Below, piece by piece: positions 34,931-47,300 of a stretch of 64,000 nucleotides of DNA. How positions within the stretch are numbered: position 1 is the first letter of the stretch; every line of letters starts with the position of its first letter. The notes beneath the pieces are model-generated. The model was given only the letters and a program-made list of their open reading frames with translations. It had not been told where the DNA came from and searched no databases. Location of the stretch: NCBI GenBank assembly GCA_942159475.1, contig OW804096.1, positions 36,455,744-36,519,743 on the forward strand, in the 5' to 3' direction. The DNA comes from Sthenelais limicola. Its lineage: Eukaryota > Annelida > Polychaeta > Phyllodocida > Sigalionidae. The translations under genes and the position numbers were made by a program.

Positions 34931-37500
34931 TAATTAAAAATGAAGAAGTTTAGGCTAGGCGTACACGGGAGCGCTAGAAATGTATGGGCTGGAGGGCATG
35001 TACCTTGAATAAACGTTATTTTTACCCAAAAAAAAAGAGAAAAAAAGAAGTTATGAGCAGAAAGCCACTGTGTTCCTTAATAATAGTCCTATAAAATATA
35101 AAATTATAACTTCAACCCTATGTGCACAGATGGCGGCCATGATGGTCCAGAGATGGTCCGTGGGTGTGGTTAACTAGGCTCCAGCTACAGGTAGCCGCGC
35201 GTCCACACTTGTGGACACCCCTGTAACCTCTTGAGGTTGGACAAGCAAGGTTGTCCATTGGACGCTACATGTAGCCACCTTATTTTTATTTGCGAAAAAA
35301 GACTGTCTAACTACTGAGAATGTATACTGAATTGACACTGATTAGAAGAACATATGAAATTGTTTCTGCTTAAGTTGTGACAAACATCATTTTATTATTA
35401 TATTTTACATAAAGGATTTTCGAAATATTTTGGGCCACTAGACATTACATGAAGCTTGCATGGGGCGGCTTCTACAACTCACCAATGACCAGCTCTTATA
35501 AGCATCCCATTACAGACTTCACAAAGCCTGCTGATTCAGGCTAACTGTATGCATAAATGGCACCGGAAATAATTAATCATGTGACCTAACGTATATTTTT
35601 AAACATCAACGCCATAATGGTACCTGTTGACGACGCACAAGGCTACAAATAATTTGGAAGCTTCCAATCATATCAGGTGAGTTTCATCCTTATTTATAAT
35701 AATATATATTAGTTTCCTAAGAGGTATGGTGAATAAGCAAGCTAAAATTATACATGTAATTGTAGCAATAAGGTCTTTATCTCCTGCATGTTAATTGCAG
35801 GGATAGTGATCATCACCGAAAAATAGGAATAGGAACTTTCAAAAATTTTGAATCACTTTTTTCTTTGCTTTTTTTGGCCATTTCCCAGATATGGAATCTC
35901 AATATTAGTGATCAGCGGCCTTTCTCTTGTCAAGCATGCTTGACTCGGGAAAATGATTTATAACTAGTTTTAATAGTCTGCTTATTTCAACCCCTGAAAA
36001 CATTGGTAGTAGCTGTACATGGTTCTTAGCTTGACCCATATAACTATTTGTTTTCTAACGTACATTGTGAGTGGTGAAGGTGGCAGAAGCATTTCTCACA
36101 CCTGTGCGATTTGTCGCTCACTGCAACACTAAGACACAAAGAAATGCTAGTTTAAACATCATTATTCACTATCATAACTTATACCCCATGCCAATCTATT
36201 TGCATTTAGGTATCATTTGATAATTTCAGACAATTTTCGACCAGTTTAGTCACAACAAGACCAACAAAATTTTAGCCCGCCGCCTCCCCTCGAATTGTCG
36301 ACGGGAGGCGGACGGTCATGATGGGCGGTCATGGATCACTTAAATTGTACCCGGAGTATATTCCAAGTTTATAATTAAGATTGCTCTCCTGTTGGAGAGT
36401 GGAAACATCATTATTATCAACTGAGTTTCAATAGTAGGCTAGCAGAAACCTACCTCAAAATGTGGTAATTAATTATCCTCACATCCCTGTGATCGTATTC
36501 ATTCCCTTGTAATTTGTGTAGCCATTAGAATAATATCTCACTTTCCCAATCGATTAGATGTAGTGTAAATGTAGTGTAAATTTAATCCTTATTTCTCCAA
36601 TTGAATATTCAAATTGATATTGGCCTCTCATCAATCGCACAGCTCAGATCGATGTCCGAATATATAGTCAGACTGACCGCTCTCAGATTGCCTGGTGCAA
36701 ACCATTCCCTGTTAAGATATGAATGTGCACCCACGTCCATTAGTGCATGTATATTCGCACAGAATGGATACCAAAATTAGCTATAGCTTTCCGAGGTGTC
36801 AAAGGATGCCAGTCCCCCACCACACCCCTCACCCTGCACAATAGCTGAGCAAAAGTGTCAGGTTAGGTGTCAAATATACAGCATAGCATGTACATGTGTC
36901 ATAATTAAATATTTCTATTATTATTATTATTGCAGAGCCCTTCATGTGGTATTATCCAGTGCAGAGACAGAGTCAATGCTGGGAGCAATATGGAAGAACA
37001 ATCGAAAATAGTCATTGATGAATCTTCACCTCACAATTATTTCTATTTTCACTTCATTCATGATAGACTTAGCAAGATTAAATTGTTGTCGAATTGAGTC
37101 ATTAAATGTCTGTAATATGAACATAGTTTTGTCCCTGCAAACCTGTTTTATTCTATGCCAGATAACTAAGTACTGTTAGTCTATTGTGTTATTACATTGT
37201 ATTTATTATATCCACATACACAAGGGACCATGGATATTCTGTTGCATACAGAGGATTTATATGTACAGTATATATTGTGTATTAATATCAAATGCAATAA
37301 AGAGAAATAGGAAACATTCAATTCTGCTATCTGCTTTCTTTATTCTATTATTTACATACCAGTACAATTCGTTAAATATTTTAAATGGCTATAAGAGGCA
37401 GAGGCAGAAAATAGTACCTACTTTGGACCCCGTTTGGAAGAGATCCCAACACCCTAACCTAAATAAACCTATAAATCTATAAATACCCCCGCAGAAGCTA
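34931..37500. other. Largely non-coding region
   Basis: 35150-35215 has GGCGGCCATGATGG and CACACTTGTGGACACCCCTG, related to the ends of the neighbouring repeat. A possible 5' exon end (ATATCAG, then GTGAGT) lies at 35672-35685 and a possible acceptor at 36933 (TTATTGCAG), but no consistent reading frame connects them. Confidence 0.35.
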
Positions 37501-37552
37501 TTTTGAGTGTTCCATGGACAACCTATGCATGACGTCCATGGACGGCTGCATG

Positions 37553-37620
37553 TAGCTGTCCATGGACGGCTACAGTAACACACCTATAGGTGAGTTACTG
37601 TAGCCGTCCATGGACAGCTA
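37553..37620. repeat. 68-bp near-perfect palindrome
   Basis: Arms of 27 bp (37553-37579 and 37594-37620, starting TAGCTGTCCATGG) are exact reverse complements. Between them, CACCTATAGGTG is itself palindromic and bordered by A on both sides, so only one position fails to pair. The flanks repeat the CCGTCCATGG and GGCTACAGTAACACACCT motifs (37530-37550, 37621-37660). Confidence 0.9.
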
Positions 37621-38254
37621 TGTAGCCGTCCATGGGTGGCTACAGTAACACACCTGTAGCTGCGCATCTGGTTACGTTTGGCCAGGGTGAAAGATGGCCG
37701 TGGTAGGCTTCAGTAAGCCTCCTTTGGAAAGCTAACCACTGGCTTGTGCACATAGGGAAGCTGTAATGATATAAAATAGTAATATTTTTGCATATATCTG
37801 TTCCTTTCATGAATGTTGGGCTTAAGCACTTGGCAATGTATTCTTGTAATTTTTATGGTTTTACATCCAATATTTCTCTGTGAGCTCGAAGGGAAGCCTA
37901 TGAGAAATTCATGCGTCATCGTACGCCACGTTTTTTATGAGCCTCTATCAATAATAAATATTAAGCCTTTATCTAGATCTAAAACATTATCAAGTGTTGT
38001 TTTTCACATACATACTTTCATAATCCTATGTTAGATGTGCAGTTATATGTAAGGGAAGTAGCTAAAAGACCATACAAATGCCAGCTTGATGAGTGGGGGA
38101 GTTAAATTCATTATCGTACATCACACCAATGACCTTTCCTCACAATTTATAGGTTAATGAATAGTAAAGTTATTCTGGATATTCATTATAAATAAGGGTT
38201 ACGTTAAGTTGTAAACATTATGCAAAGATGTTTTTGGCCATTTTTCGGACTGCC

Positions 38255-39030
38255 TACTTGCCCTTCCTGCCCTTCCTGCATTCCTGGCCTTCCTTCTCTT
38301 CCTGCCCTTCCCCCCTTCCTTCTCTTCCTGCCCTTCCTGCTCTCCCTCCTCTTCCTGCCCATCCTTCTCTTTCTCCTCTTCCTGCCCTTCCTTCTCTTCC
38401 TGCCCTCCTCTTCATGACCTTCCTCCTCTTCCTGCCCTTCCTCCTCGTCCTCCTCTTCCTGCCCTTCCTCCTCTTCCTGCCCTCCTCCTCTTCATGACCT
38501 TCCTCCTCTTCATGACCTTCCTCCTCTTCTTCCTCTTCCTGCCCTTCCTCCCTTCCTGCCCTTCCTCCTTTTCCTGCCCTTCCTCTTCTTCCTCCTCTTC
38601 CTGCCCTTCTTCTGCCTGTCCTTGCTCCTCCTCCTCCTTCTCTTCCTCCTCTTCCTGCCCTTCTTCTTCCTGTCCTTCCTCCTCTTCCTGCCCTTCTTCT
38701 TCCTGTCCTTACTTCTCTTCCTGCCCTTCCTCCTCTTCCAACCCTACCTTCCCTTCCTCCTCTTCCTTGTCTACCTGCCCTTCCTGCCCTTCCTCCGATC
38801 CTCGTCTCCCTGCCCTTCCTCCTCTTCCTGCCCTTCCTCCTCTTCCTGCATTTCCCCCTCTTCCTGCCCTTCCTCCTCTTCCTGCATTTCCCCCTCTTCC
38901 TGCCCTTCCTCCTCTTCCTTCCCCTCCTCCCTTTCTCCTCTTCCTGCACTTCCCCCTCTTCCTTCCCTTCCTCCCTTTCTCCTCTTCCTCCTCTTCCTCC
39001 TCTTCTTCCTCCTCCTCCTCCTCCTTGATT
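38255..39030. repeat. Polypyrimidine minisatellite (CCTCTTCCTGCCCTTCCT type)
   Basis: Almost 800 bp of imperfect CTCCTCTTCCTGCCCTTC units, pyrimidine on plus and purine on minus. The long frames on both strands (Pro/Ser/Leu-rich on plus, Arg/Gly/Glu-rich on minus) result from the absence of stop codons in the repeat and are not credible proteins. Confidence 0.9.
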
Positions 39031-42000
39031 AGGTTACTGATTAACCACAGAGGAGAGGGAGGCTTGGCGAAGCCTGTTGGTTAATTATCCATTTTTTTTT
39101 ACTTTTATTGATCAAACCTAAGTAACTGTGTTCATGCAAATGCCCAGTTAATGGTTGTATGTATATTATGATATTGCATGGTTGCATGCAAATATTATGA
39201 TAATTAATAATAAAGAGATAAACCACTGTTATACGCACTGCTGCAGGCGGGAGTTAAAGGAACTAATGCATGAAAAATAAGGATTGACAGTAATTTTTTC
39301 AAACTTTGTCTTGAGAAAGTACATGGTTGGAGGATGACAAAAAGCAAAAAAAAATGGATCTCAGCATATTTTTTTTCTTTCTAGAGACCAGCAAAGTTTA
39401 GTATTGAAGTATGTGGGAAAAATGGATATTTTCTCAGTTTTTCCAAGATTTCAGACAGACAAATAACATTTTTCAATTGAAATGTCTTCTAAACATAACC
39501 ACTATAGATGGTTACCCTCATGTATGAAAGAATAGGGTATCAACATATTTTGAAATATATTATTTAGCATTGAAAATCTTCAATATTCCTGTTTTTAACT
39601 CACCGGGATGCAGATTCAGTTGAATAACTTTTTTAAAAGGTTGGTGACCCCCATTTTTTATTGCTTGAAAGGGTAAAGCAATATGTTAGCTATGTTTATA
39701 GAGATTTTTAGGAGAAAGTTATTTTCAATTTTTTTTTATACTGAAAAAACGAAAAAATTGTCCTTTTCTCATAGACTTCTATAGTGAACAACCATAAATT
39801 TTGAGGCTCCCTAAAATGAAAACTAACCTGGTGACATATTGTTTTTATTGGCTTTTTGAATTCACATAACCTTGTTCTTTCACGAGGCAAAGTTTAAACA
39901 AAATGTTATTTTCAGTTTTTTTCCCAGTTGAACTGTGGTTTATCTCTTTAACATCCTGGCAGCTAGTATATAGACGCTTCCGATGATGCACCATTTAATA
40001 CCAGCCAGTTGAAATAGGTGGCGCCAATCATCAAGCATCAACATTACACTTGAAGACACCACTCTACCAACTTATCTTTAGAATTTTTATACAGCAAACA
40101 TCCTTGCAAGCGACAATTGAAATATTAGTAGACTGGCACAAAGTACACTGGCTATGATAAACAAAGAGATTCATTAGCATCATGTTGCTGTCGGATATAC
40201 AAGAACATCGCAAGGAAACCAAGACTTTACTTTGGTTTGTGCTGCAATATGTGAGAAGACTATGATGTACACCAGACCTATTGACCATATGTAAGGCTGT
40301 AACACAATTGTTTGTGACAAATAAAATCCTCTGAATCATCAATGTCTTTGTCTTTGATCCATTGGATCCGTATGTGAATCCTGATTTAACTTGAGCTTCT
40401 ACAGCCTATAAACTGTGAGGTACTTGTTCTCCCTTTTTTATTAGTGTTAAGAGAGCAAATCACTACACATATATCGGCAGTTTTGATTTTTTAATTTTAT
40501 TCGCAGTTTACATTTTACTATTGAAGTTTTGTGTGTTTGCTTTGAGGGAGGATTTCTTCCCTCTATATATATCGCATCACTCTGTAGTCACAATTTATAA
40601 CTATTTTTATTGTACAATTTTAGTTTGTTATTGTGTTTTGTATTCTCATAATTCATAATTTTAAGGAGGAATGGTGGTCAGCAGGCGGAACAAACACCCC
40701 CAAACCACACCAGTTACTCTCCTTTTTCCTAAAATTATATGTTATGTGTTAAAGGAAAATGAGTCACAAGTCACAAGACGTGTAAGACTGCCTGAAGCAG
40801 GGTTGGAAACAATATTGAATGTAGACGGTTTGCACTCTTTAGACATACAAACACTACAAACTAAAACATGGATAATATCTGTATGTGCTGTTACAAGGCA
40901 AAGAGAGTGAGAGAGATAATCCATAGTTAGCTGGTTTATTTTATTTTATCCTGAGACAAGTTTCACATACATAGCATCACATCCTCCATACACTTTCTCT
41001 TCCTCCTCCTCTTCCTTTGGATCGGGCATGTTGACTGTTTATTCTTGTTTTCTGGTTCCTCGGGGCCCATCTCATTGGGCGGTGGGATTCCCCCAAGGGT
41101 TTGGGCTGGAACAAGAGAAATTAACATTAGTACTCAAGTCTAGGTACACTATATAGAAGCCAGAGGGTTTTCTTTGCTCTCTGGTGCATTTTAAGCATTT
41201 TTGGGGGGGTTAAATATTGTCATTTCCATTAAATCTCGATCCTATTGATATAGCCACTCTTCTCTTCCATCAGTAATATTTTCGAACATCTTTGTACAAT
41301 ATTTCCAATAAATTCAAGGCCTGGAAAATGGGAGCCTGGGAGATTATTAGGGGCCTGGAATCCTGTAAAATTTTCGAAAGTTCTGTTTCATACTGTACAC
41401 TTTCCCCTGACGCCCTCTCACCTTCACTGAGTGACAAACCAAGTATTAAATTGTACTGATTTTAGAGCTAACTTTGACTCCGTTTTCAGTATTGAGCATG
41501 AAAAAAAAAATTCGTTTTCATGCATTTTAAGGGTAGACAATGCATTGTTTTATTGCATTTTTGTTCTCGAGAATACGGACCAGTGCACCCACATAGTGGT
41601 ACTCACCCTGACAGGTGATACAATGTAATTGTATACTTACAAATATCCTATAGAGTTATTTACAAAATACCAGTCAAGTTATACATACAATCAAGCAAAT
41701 GCTCTTTGTTTAGTCGTTGCCCTTTTTATTGTCTCCTATATGTTACATTTATGGAACTCCATCATCTATTATGCATTAAGATAAAGACTATCTTGTTTTT
41801 ATTTCTATAATTGTATATGTGGAGGAGGGCTGATTGGTTGTGGACGAGTCCACAATAATAGTACTGGCCCAAGGCTTACTACGACCCCTTAGTATTATGG
41901 CCAGGGTGACTCCCTGATTTTTAAAAGGGAGTGGCCCAGAAGCTAAGCATTTTTGCTTGCTCTCTGGTGCATTCAAGGTATTTGGGGGGTTAAATATTAT

Positions 42001-43549
42001 CTGGACAGAACATAATTTTCCCAATTTGATTCACATAATACAGCTTTATTATTTGCAGAAATTTGGATGAACTGCTTTTAGGCAAGGGGAAAAAAGATAA
42101 GTGAACCAAACATAACCAAAGAGCACAGCATATCTACAATTTCAAACTATGATTTAAATACTGAGAAAAGTTTATATAATATAATCTCTAAATGAAAATA
42201 AAACTGGGCCACTGGTCACAAATATTGAGATTTGTTTGAAATTTTAGAAAATTCCTACAAAAATATCTTCAAATTTGCCAGCTAGGTCTGAATATAGTAT
42301 TACTTGCTGTATATGGTTGAACCAAAAGTACACTATATCCTCTGCTCTCCCAATATTCCATTAAAATATTATTCATTTTACTTCAAGAAACGTCCACTTA
42401 TCTTCTCCACATCAACATGCCCAACACATATTGCTAATCTATAATTGTCTTTATTTCCCTTAAGAAAATAGGGTTGTATGTACGGTACATAACATAGTAA
42501 AGCTTATTATTACTACAAAAGCTTTACCCCTGGGGACCCAACTTTATTTTAAATGATTTAATTAACTTATGACTTCATTGAAATACCGTGTATTCATTTA
42601 TAAGAGTTAATTCAGGGATGAAAGTGGGAGGCTGATAAATAGTCGGAAAGGGTCCTTGACAAAATATGGGTCCTAAGTCAACCACTGAGATACTAAAAAA
42701 CAGATCTGAATGTGATACTGATACCCTCATTGCCCCAACAGGGTCCAGAGGTCAACCATACCACCAACTCTGTTGTTTACTAGACATGCATAAGGCCTAG
42801 TATTTTTCATTTTCTGACGAATTGAAACAGTGTACTCAGACCATAAAATGTATTATAATATGACCAATAACAAATAATAAATGTAAATCACAATTAAGAT
42901 AAAACTTTGAATTAGAATTAGACATACCCCAATTTGATTTATTGTTCAGTGTACAATTAATACAAAAATCATCAAGGGGACCTTTAAATGTTACTTTTCC
43001 AGTTTTCCTCTGAGAAGTTCCTCTCAAAGCTTATATAGAAATATATGGAAACCACCTCCGATTAGTCTGAAACCCAGAGTAGGGATATATCAGTGAGTCA
43101 GTTAGGCACACACTATGGGCCAGAGTGGAGCTCGAGAGATCTATGCTCAGAGAAGCACAAAGGAATATAAAAGGGGAAAACAGATGAAAAAGGTATGGAT
43201 TGTTTAAAAAGTATCAATGATAACATAAATCGGAAATCCGCCAATAACAGGAAGACTTTCATCCCTGGTTATAGTCTCATTTGCACACAAACAAACCTCC
43301 GTTTCTTATGGTTTCTTTGTGGCAAAAAGAAAGTCAGTGTGGCGATAATATTTCTTGGGAATTTCGCCACAGTGTCTAAAGGGAAAATAATCCTAGCGCG
43401 AGGATCTAAGGATTTGTGTCTCTAAGATATTTAGCTCCTCTGCTGCTCTACTATAAAGTCATTAGATTGATATGACGTTCGTCGGAGAGCTTCACTCTTC
43501 AGAGCTCTTTTTGAGCCTTGACTGGACGGGCGAGAAATATTAACCCACC
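39031..43549. other. Non-coding region with small dispersed repeats
   Basis: No gene seen. 41160-41225 and 41950-42000 share GCTCTCTGGTGCATT and GGGGGGTTAAATATT. 40750-40785 contains one end of the AAAATGAGTCACAAG repeat family seen at 49784-50176. A frame at 40671-40910 runs across that repeat end and is probably spurious. Confidence 0.4.
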
Positions 43550-43789
43550 TTAGAGTCCACACCGGTAGACTAAGATGCTGATGCAGATTATGGCGATGAC
43601 GAATAATAGGGTGATAGCCTCTAGAAACCTGGGATTGACCCAAACTAAATAGGTTGTAATTAGGCTGGCATGTCCGTCCTCGTAATGGACACTAACGGCA
43701 ACGACCAGGGCAAAGGCCCACCGCCCGTTCAGCTCGACTTGGTCCATCTTTATGAAGTAGCCGGCACCCACGCACACTTTGACTTTCAA
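43550..43789 (-). CDS. Small putative membrane protein or exon, 79 aa
   Basis: The frame encodes GAGYFIKMDQVELNGRWAFA, an extracellular-like middle (YEDGHASLITTYL) and a hydrophobic segment near residues 56-75 (ITLLFVIAIICISILVY), then a short end. GC content and codon pattern are more gene-like than the surroundings. It is divergent to the plus-strand membrane-protein gene starting at 44304, and part of it (GRWAFALVVAVSVH) recurs as a degenerate copy at 43889-44045. I do not recognise the family; it could be one exon of a larger gene. Confidence 0.35.
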   Translation of the reverse strand: MKVKVCVGAGYFIKMDQVELNGRWAFALVVAVSVHYEDGHASLITTYLVWVNPRFLEAITLLFVIAIICISILVYRCGL

Positions 43790-43888
43790 ACGTTTCTAGC
43801 TTAAAATTTAGACATTTGCTGACAAAATGGCCACCACTAGACCTTCTTTTTTAAAAAACTCTAAATAAATACCGATTTTGGAAAGCTT

Positions 43889-44045
43889 GTGGACGCTAAC
43901 GGCAACGACCAGGGCAAAGGCCCACCACCTGTTCGGCATTTACACTTACAGGCTTACTACGACCCCTGAACCGATGAGATGTTTAGGTTGGTAAAGGTCC
44001 ATTTTGATAAAGATGACGATTTTGAATCGGTAGAAGCTTAAATTT
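43889..44045 (-). pseudogene. Degenerate duplicate of the 43550-43789 exon
   Basis: On minus it reads IFIKMD, then, after a stop-containing stretch, RWWAFALVVAVSVH. The nucleotide match with 43685-43733 is nearly exact across ACGGCAACGACCAGGGCAAA. Stops interrupt it. Confidence 0.55.
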
Positions 44046-44303
44046 TCCCAAGAACGTAACCTAGAAGAACTTTACTACCGTTGATAATGCCAAGTTTAGG
44101 CGAAAATGGTAGTTTTCTCAAAGCGAGTCAACTCCTGAAGGAAATATTGAAGGTTTCTCAATGATTATCTCGATCCTTCTTGATTATGTTAATGTATCTT
44201 AATGTCAGGTCACATGACCCTTCTACGATTTAACTTTAAATCATTAATAACGCAAGTAGCGCAGTAGGAAATAACATTCAGTTCGCACACGGCACTCGGC
44301 AAG

Positions 44304-47300
44304 ATGGGGGGAGCATTTACGTTCAAGATGAAACAAGACAATTTGCAAGTTCAAGTGGACATAGATGACCGAGTTTGTTATGTGTTTCTGGTACTCCTAG
44401 CCATCACGATAATCACGCTAGGACTCGCTTACCTACGTGAGTAACGACAGAAACATTTGAAACATAATTTATATTTATATTTGACCATTTCCGTTGTTGG
44501 CGGCGATCAGCTGATTGGCACCAGGACGCACCAGTTCTAATTTATTACAGCAACAGAAGCTGAAATAGCTTCAAAATATCGGACTAATTATAGCCTCAGT
44601 CCAATATACTGCCTGCAATGTTTGTTGATTTGTATTATGCCCCCCCCCCCCCCCCCCCCCCTTTACGGTTGGGTCCGATCAATGGGTGCTGTACCGCGGT
44701 GACGTTTCCTATGTAAAATTTGTGACCAAATTAATGAGATCTAAGTGCCGAATATTCATTGCATCCCTGAGTGTAAATGATTGACCTACTTATACAAGAC
44801 AACAGTCTTAATTTTACCAGTCTTTTAAAGGACCTCTCAGCCCCAGAGGGTCGACAGTCTAACAGTTGTGGTGGATCTGTTGGCTTCGAGGAATATTATC
44901 TGTTGTCTCTAATTACTCTTGATATCATGAAATATTATTCCTATGTGAAGGTCGTGAGGGATTTGAAGTGATGTATAAATGAAACAATAAACAGATTTAT
45001 CATTTAGCATTCCTTCATTTTAGAAGTATATGATCTGTTGCAGTTTGAACTAATTACTCATGAGCTGCATGAATTATATTATTTCTATGAGAATGTGATT
45101 GACTTTTCTGACTTTTTGATTGACTCTTCTGACTTTTTGATTGACTTTTTGACTTTTTATTGACTATTTCGACTTTCTGACTGACTTTTTTATTGACCAT
45201 TCTGACTTTTTGATTAACTATTTTGACTTTTTGATTGACTTTTCTGACTTTTCGATTGATATTTTGACTTTCTTATTTATTTTTCGAACTTTCTGATTGA
45301 CTTTTTGGACTTACGATTGACTATTCTGACTTAACAATTGACCTTTTCGACTGACTATTTCGACTGGTCCAAGTCCCGTGAGTAACGTGAGTTACGACAG
45401 AAACATTTGACTCTAAATCCAGGGGGCAGAGGGGGCCGCAGCCCCCCCGATATAAATGTTGGGGGGGGCAGAAGTATGTCTCTGCCCCCTCCCAAAATAA
45501 ATGGTTATTCTAGTCGGGAACCTTGGTGAATACAATATATCTACACTATGCGCATGACCTACATCTAGTGGCTAGTCATTGCATTTTTATTCGAAGTTCC
45601 CTGATTGGGTTTTACCCATCTTATATATTGTTATTATTGTTATATCAATTAAACAGTGCTGGTACTTTAGTATCAACAATATTATATACTCTCATTATTT
45701 GTATATCAATGAAATGGTGCTGATGGTATCAAAATTATAAAATAAAATATGCTGCAATATAGTTTTCGAATTTGTTTTACTTTTCCCGACAGAGCCCAGT
45801 TATTAACTAATGAGGTTTTTTGTATAAATAAAATGACCTTCACCAAATTTCCCTGTGAGAGTGCCGTCAGATTTCTAGAATATGATATTGAAATGTTCCC
45901 AGAAGGCACCATTTCAGGGCTAGTTTTTTAAAAAAATTACCGGGGGGCATGCCCCCAGACCCACCTGGTCTTATTACTCGCGCCTACGGCGCTCGTTTGC
46001 CACACAAAAACATACTCTCTGCCCCACCAATATTTTTTTCCTTCCTACCTCTACAACCTACAATCCAAGTGCCGAAGGCACTTGTCATTACCAGGAAGTA
46101 AACAGGAAGTGACATCCATTTTCGCAGACGGCATTCCAAATGGCAGCATTTACACTGAAATTGAAGCAACAAAGTCTCAAAGTCCAAGTTACAGCGGACA
46201 TCAATGACATAATTTGTCATGTCTTTCTGTTACTTCTTGCCATATCGCATTTTGGGACTTGCTAACCCATGTGAGTAACAACAGAAACATTTGAAACATA
46301 ATTTATATTTATCGATGTATGTGTTCATGGATGCAAGTCGGGTAAGGTAAAATAATCTGAGCATTTTCCAAGGTCCAGGGAGAGGTATATAAAGGCGCAC
46401 ATGTCATATAAGGATCATGTGTGTATGTACAACATGCACCCTTCCCGGAATTCTTGAGCGAAGGACCTCGGGTATTTCCGTGACCTCCATAGACTCAATG
46501 CTAAAAATTATAGGAAATATCGGGAATCTCACTTCAGTTATGATCTGAGGCGGCCTCTCCCCCGACAGGGATAGGCAGCCTCCGTTAGCTCCAGGGCCCG
46601 TGAGAACACTTAGATAGAGGTCTCTACACATCACTCCCCTAATATTGTCTGTCAAATGGAATATAGTACAGGCAATTTAGCATGGAACCCAGAATAAAAT
46701 AATGTTAAGCTGATTTTTGGATATATGATGCGGGACACATGGGGGAACATTCCCTGAAAAGTCCCCGCCTAGGGACTGTGCTTTTTGAGATTTTGACATT
46801 TTTGCGTCATTTTCCCCAAAATTTGTCTCTAAGGGGAAAAGCGCCTGGCTCAGGCCATTATTGCCAACATTAAGAATATTTAGCATTGTTCTTTGCAGGG
46901 AATATAACATATATGAAATATAATGTACAGGTTGGGGTACCATAGTGAACAAGTACATATGGAGATTCCAAAAATATATGTTTCAACAAAATCTTTATTT
47001 CTAAATTTTATGCCATGGCAACGGTCAGATTTTGGGGGGAAGAGCATTTTTTCAGATCAGGTGATAATATTTGGGAACCTAATTGTCTACATTGTGCACA
47101 TTGTGACACCTTTTTGAAATTTGGTATTGTGTTAAATAAGGCCTGAATTTTTTTAAAAGCACCAGCTACAAGTTGGTAGACACCCCTGGTGGCCAGTAGC
47201 TGCAAAATTCAAGATGGCTGTCCAAAACAGTAAATATGGCATATCTTGGCTTCTATTTGCTAGATCTTCAACTATAATACCACTTTATTGATGTTTTTAA

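Noticed and set aside
35609..37010. Possible two-exon gene (ATG at 35609, acceptor near 36933)
   Set aside because: The first frame stops after 11 codons and no phase-consistent join was found.
38254..39084. Long open frames on both strands (about 231 and 196 residues)
   Set aside because: Entirely within the polypyrimidine minisatellite; composition alone explains them.
40671..40910. Plus-strand 79-residue frame
   Set aside because: Runs through one end of a dispersed MITE family, so it is probably chance.
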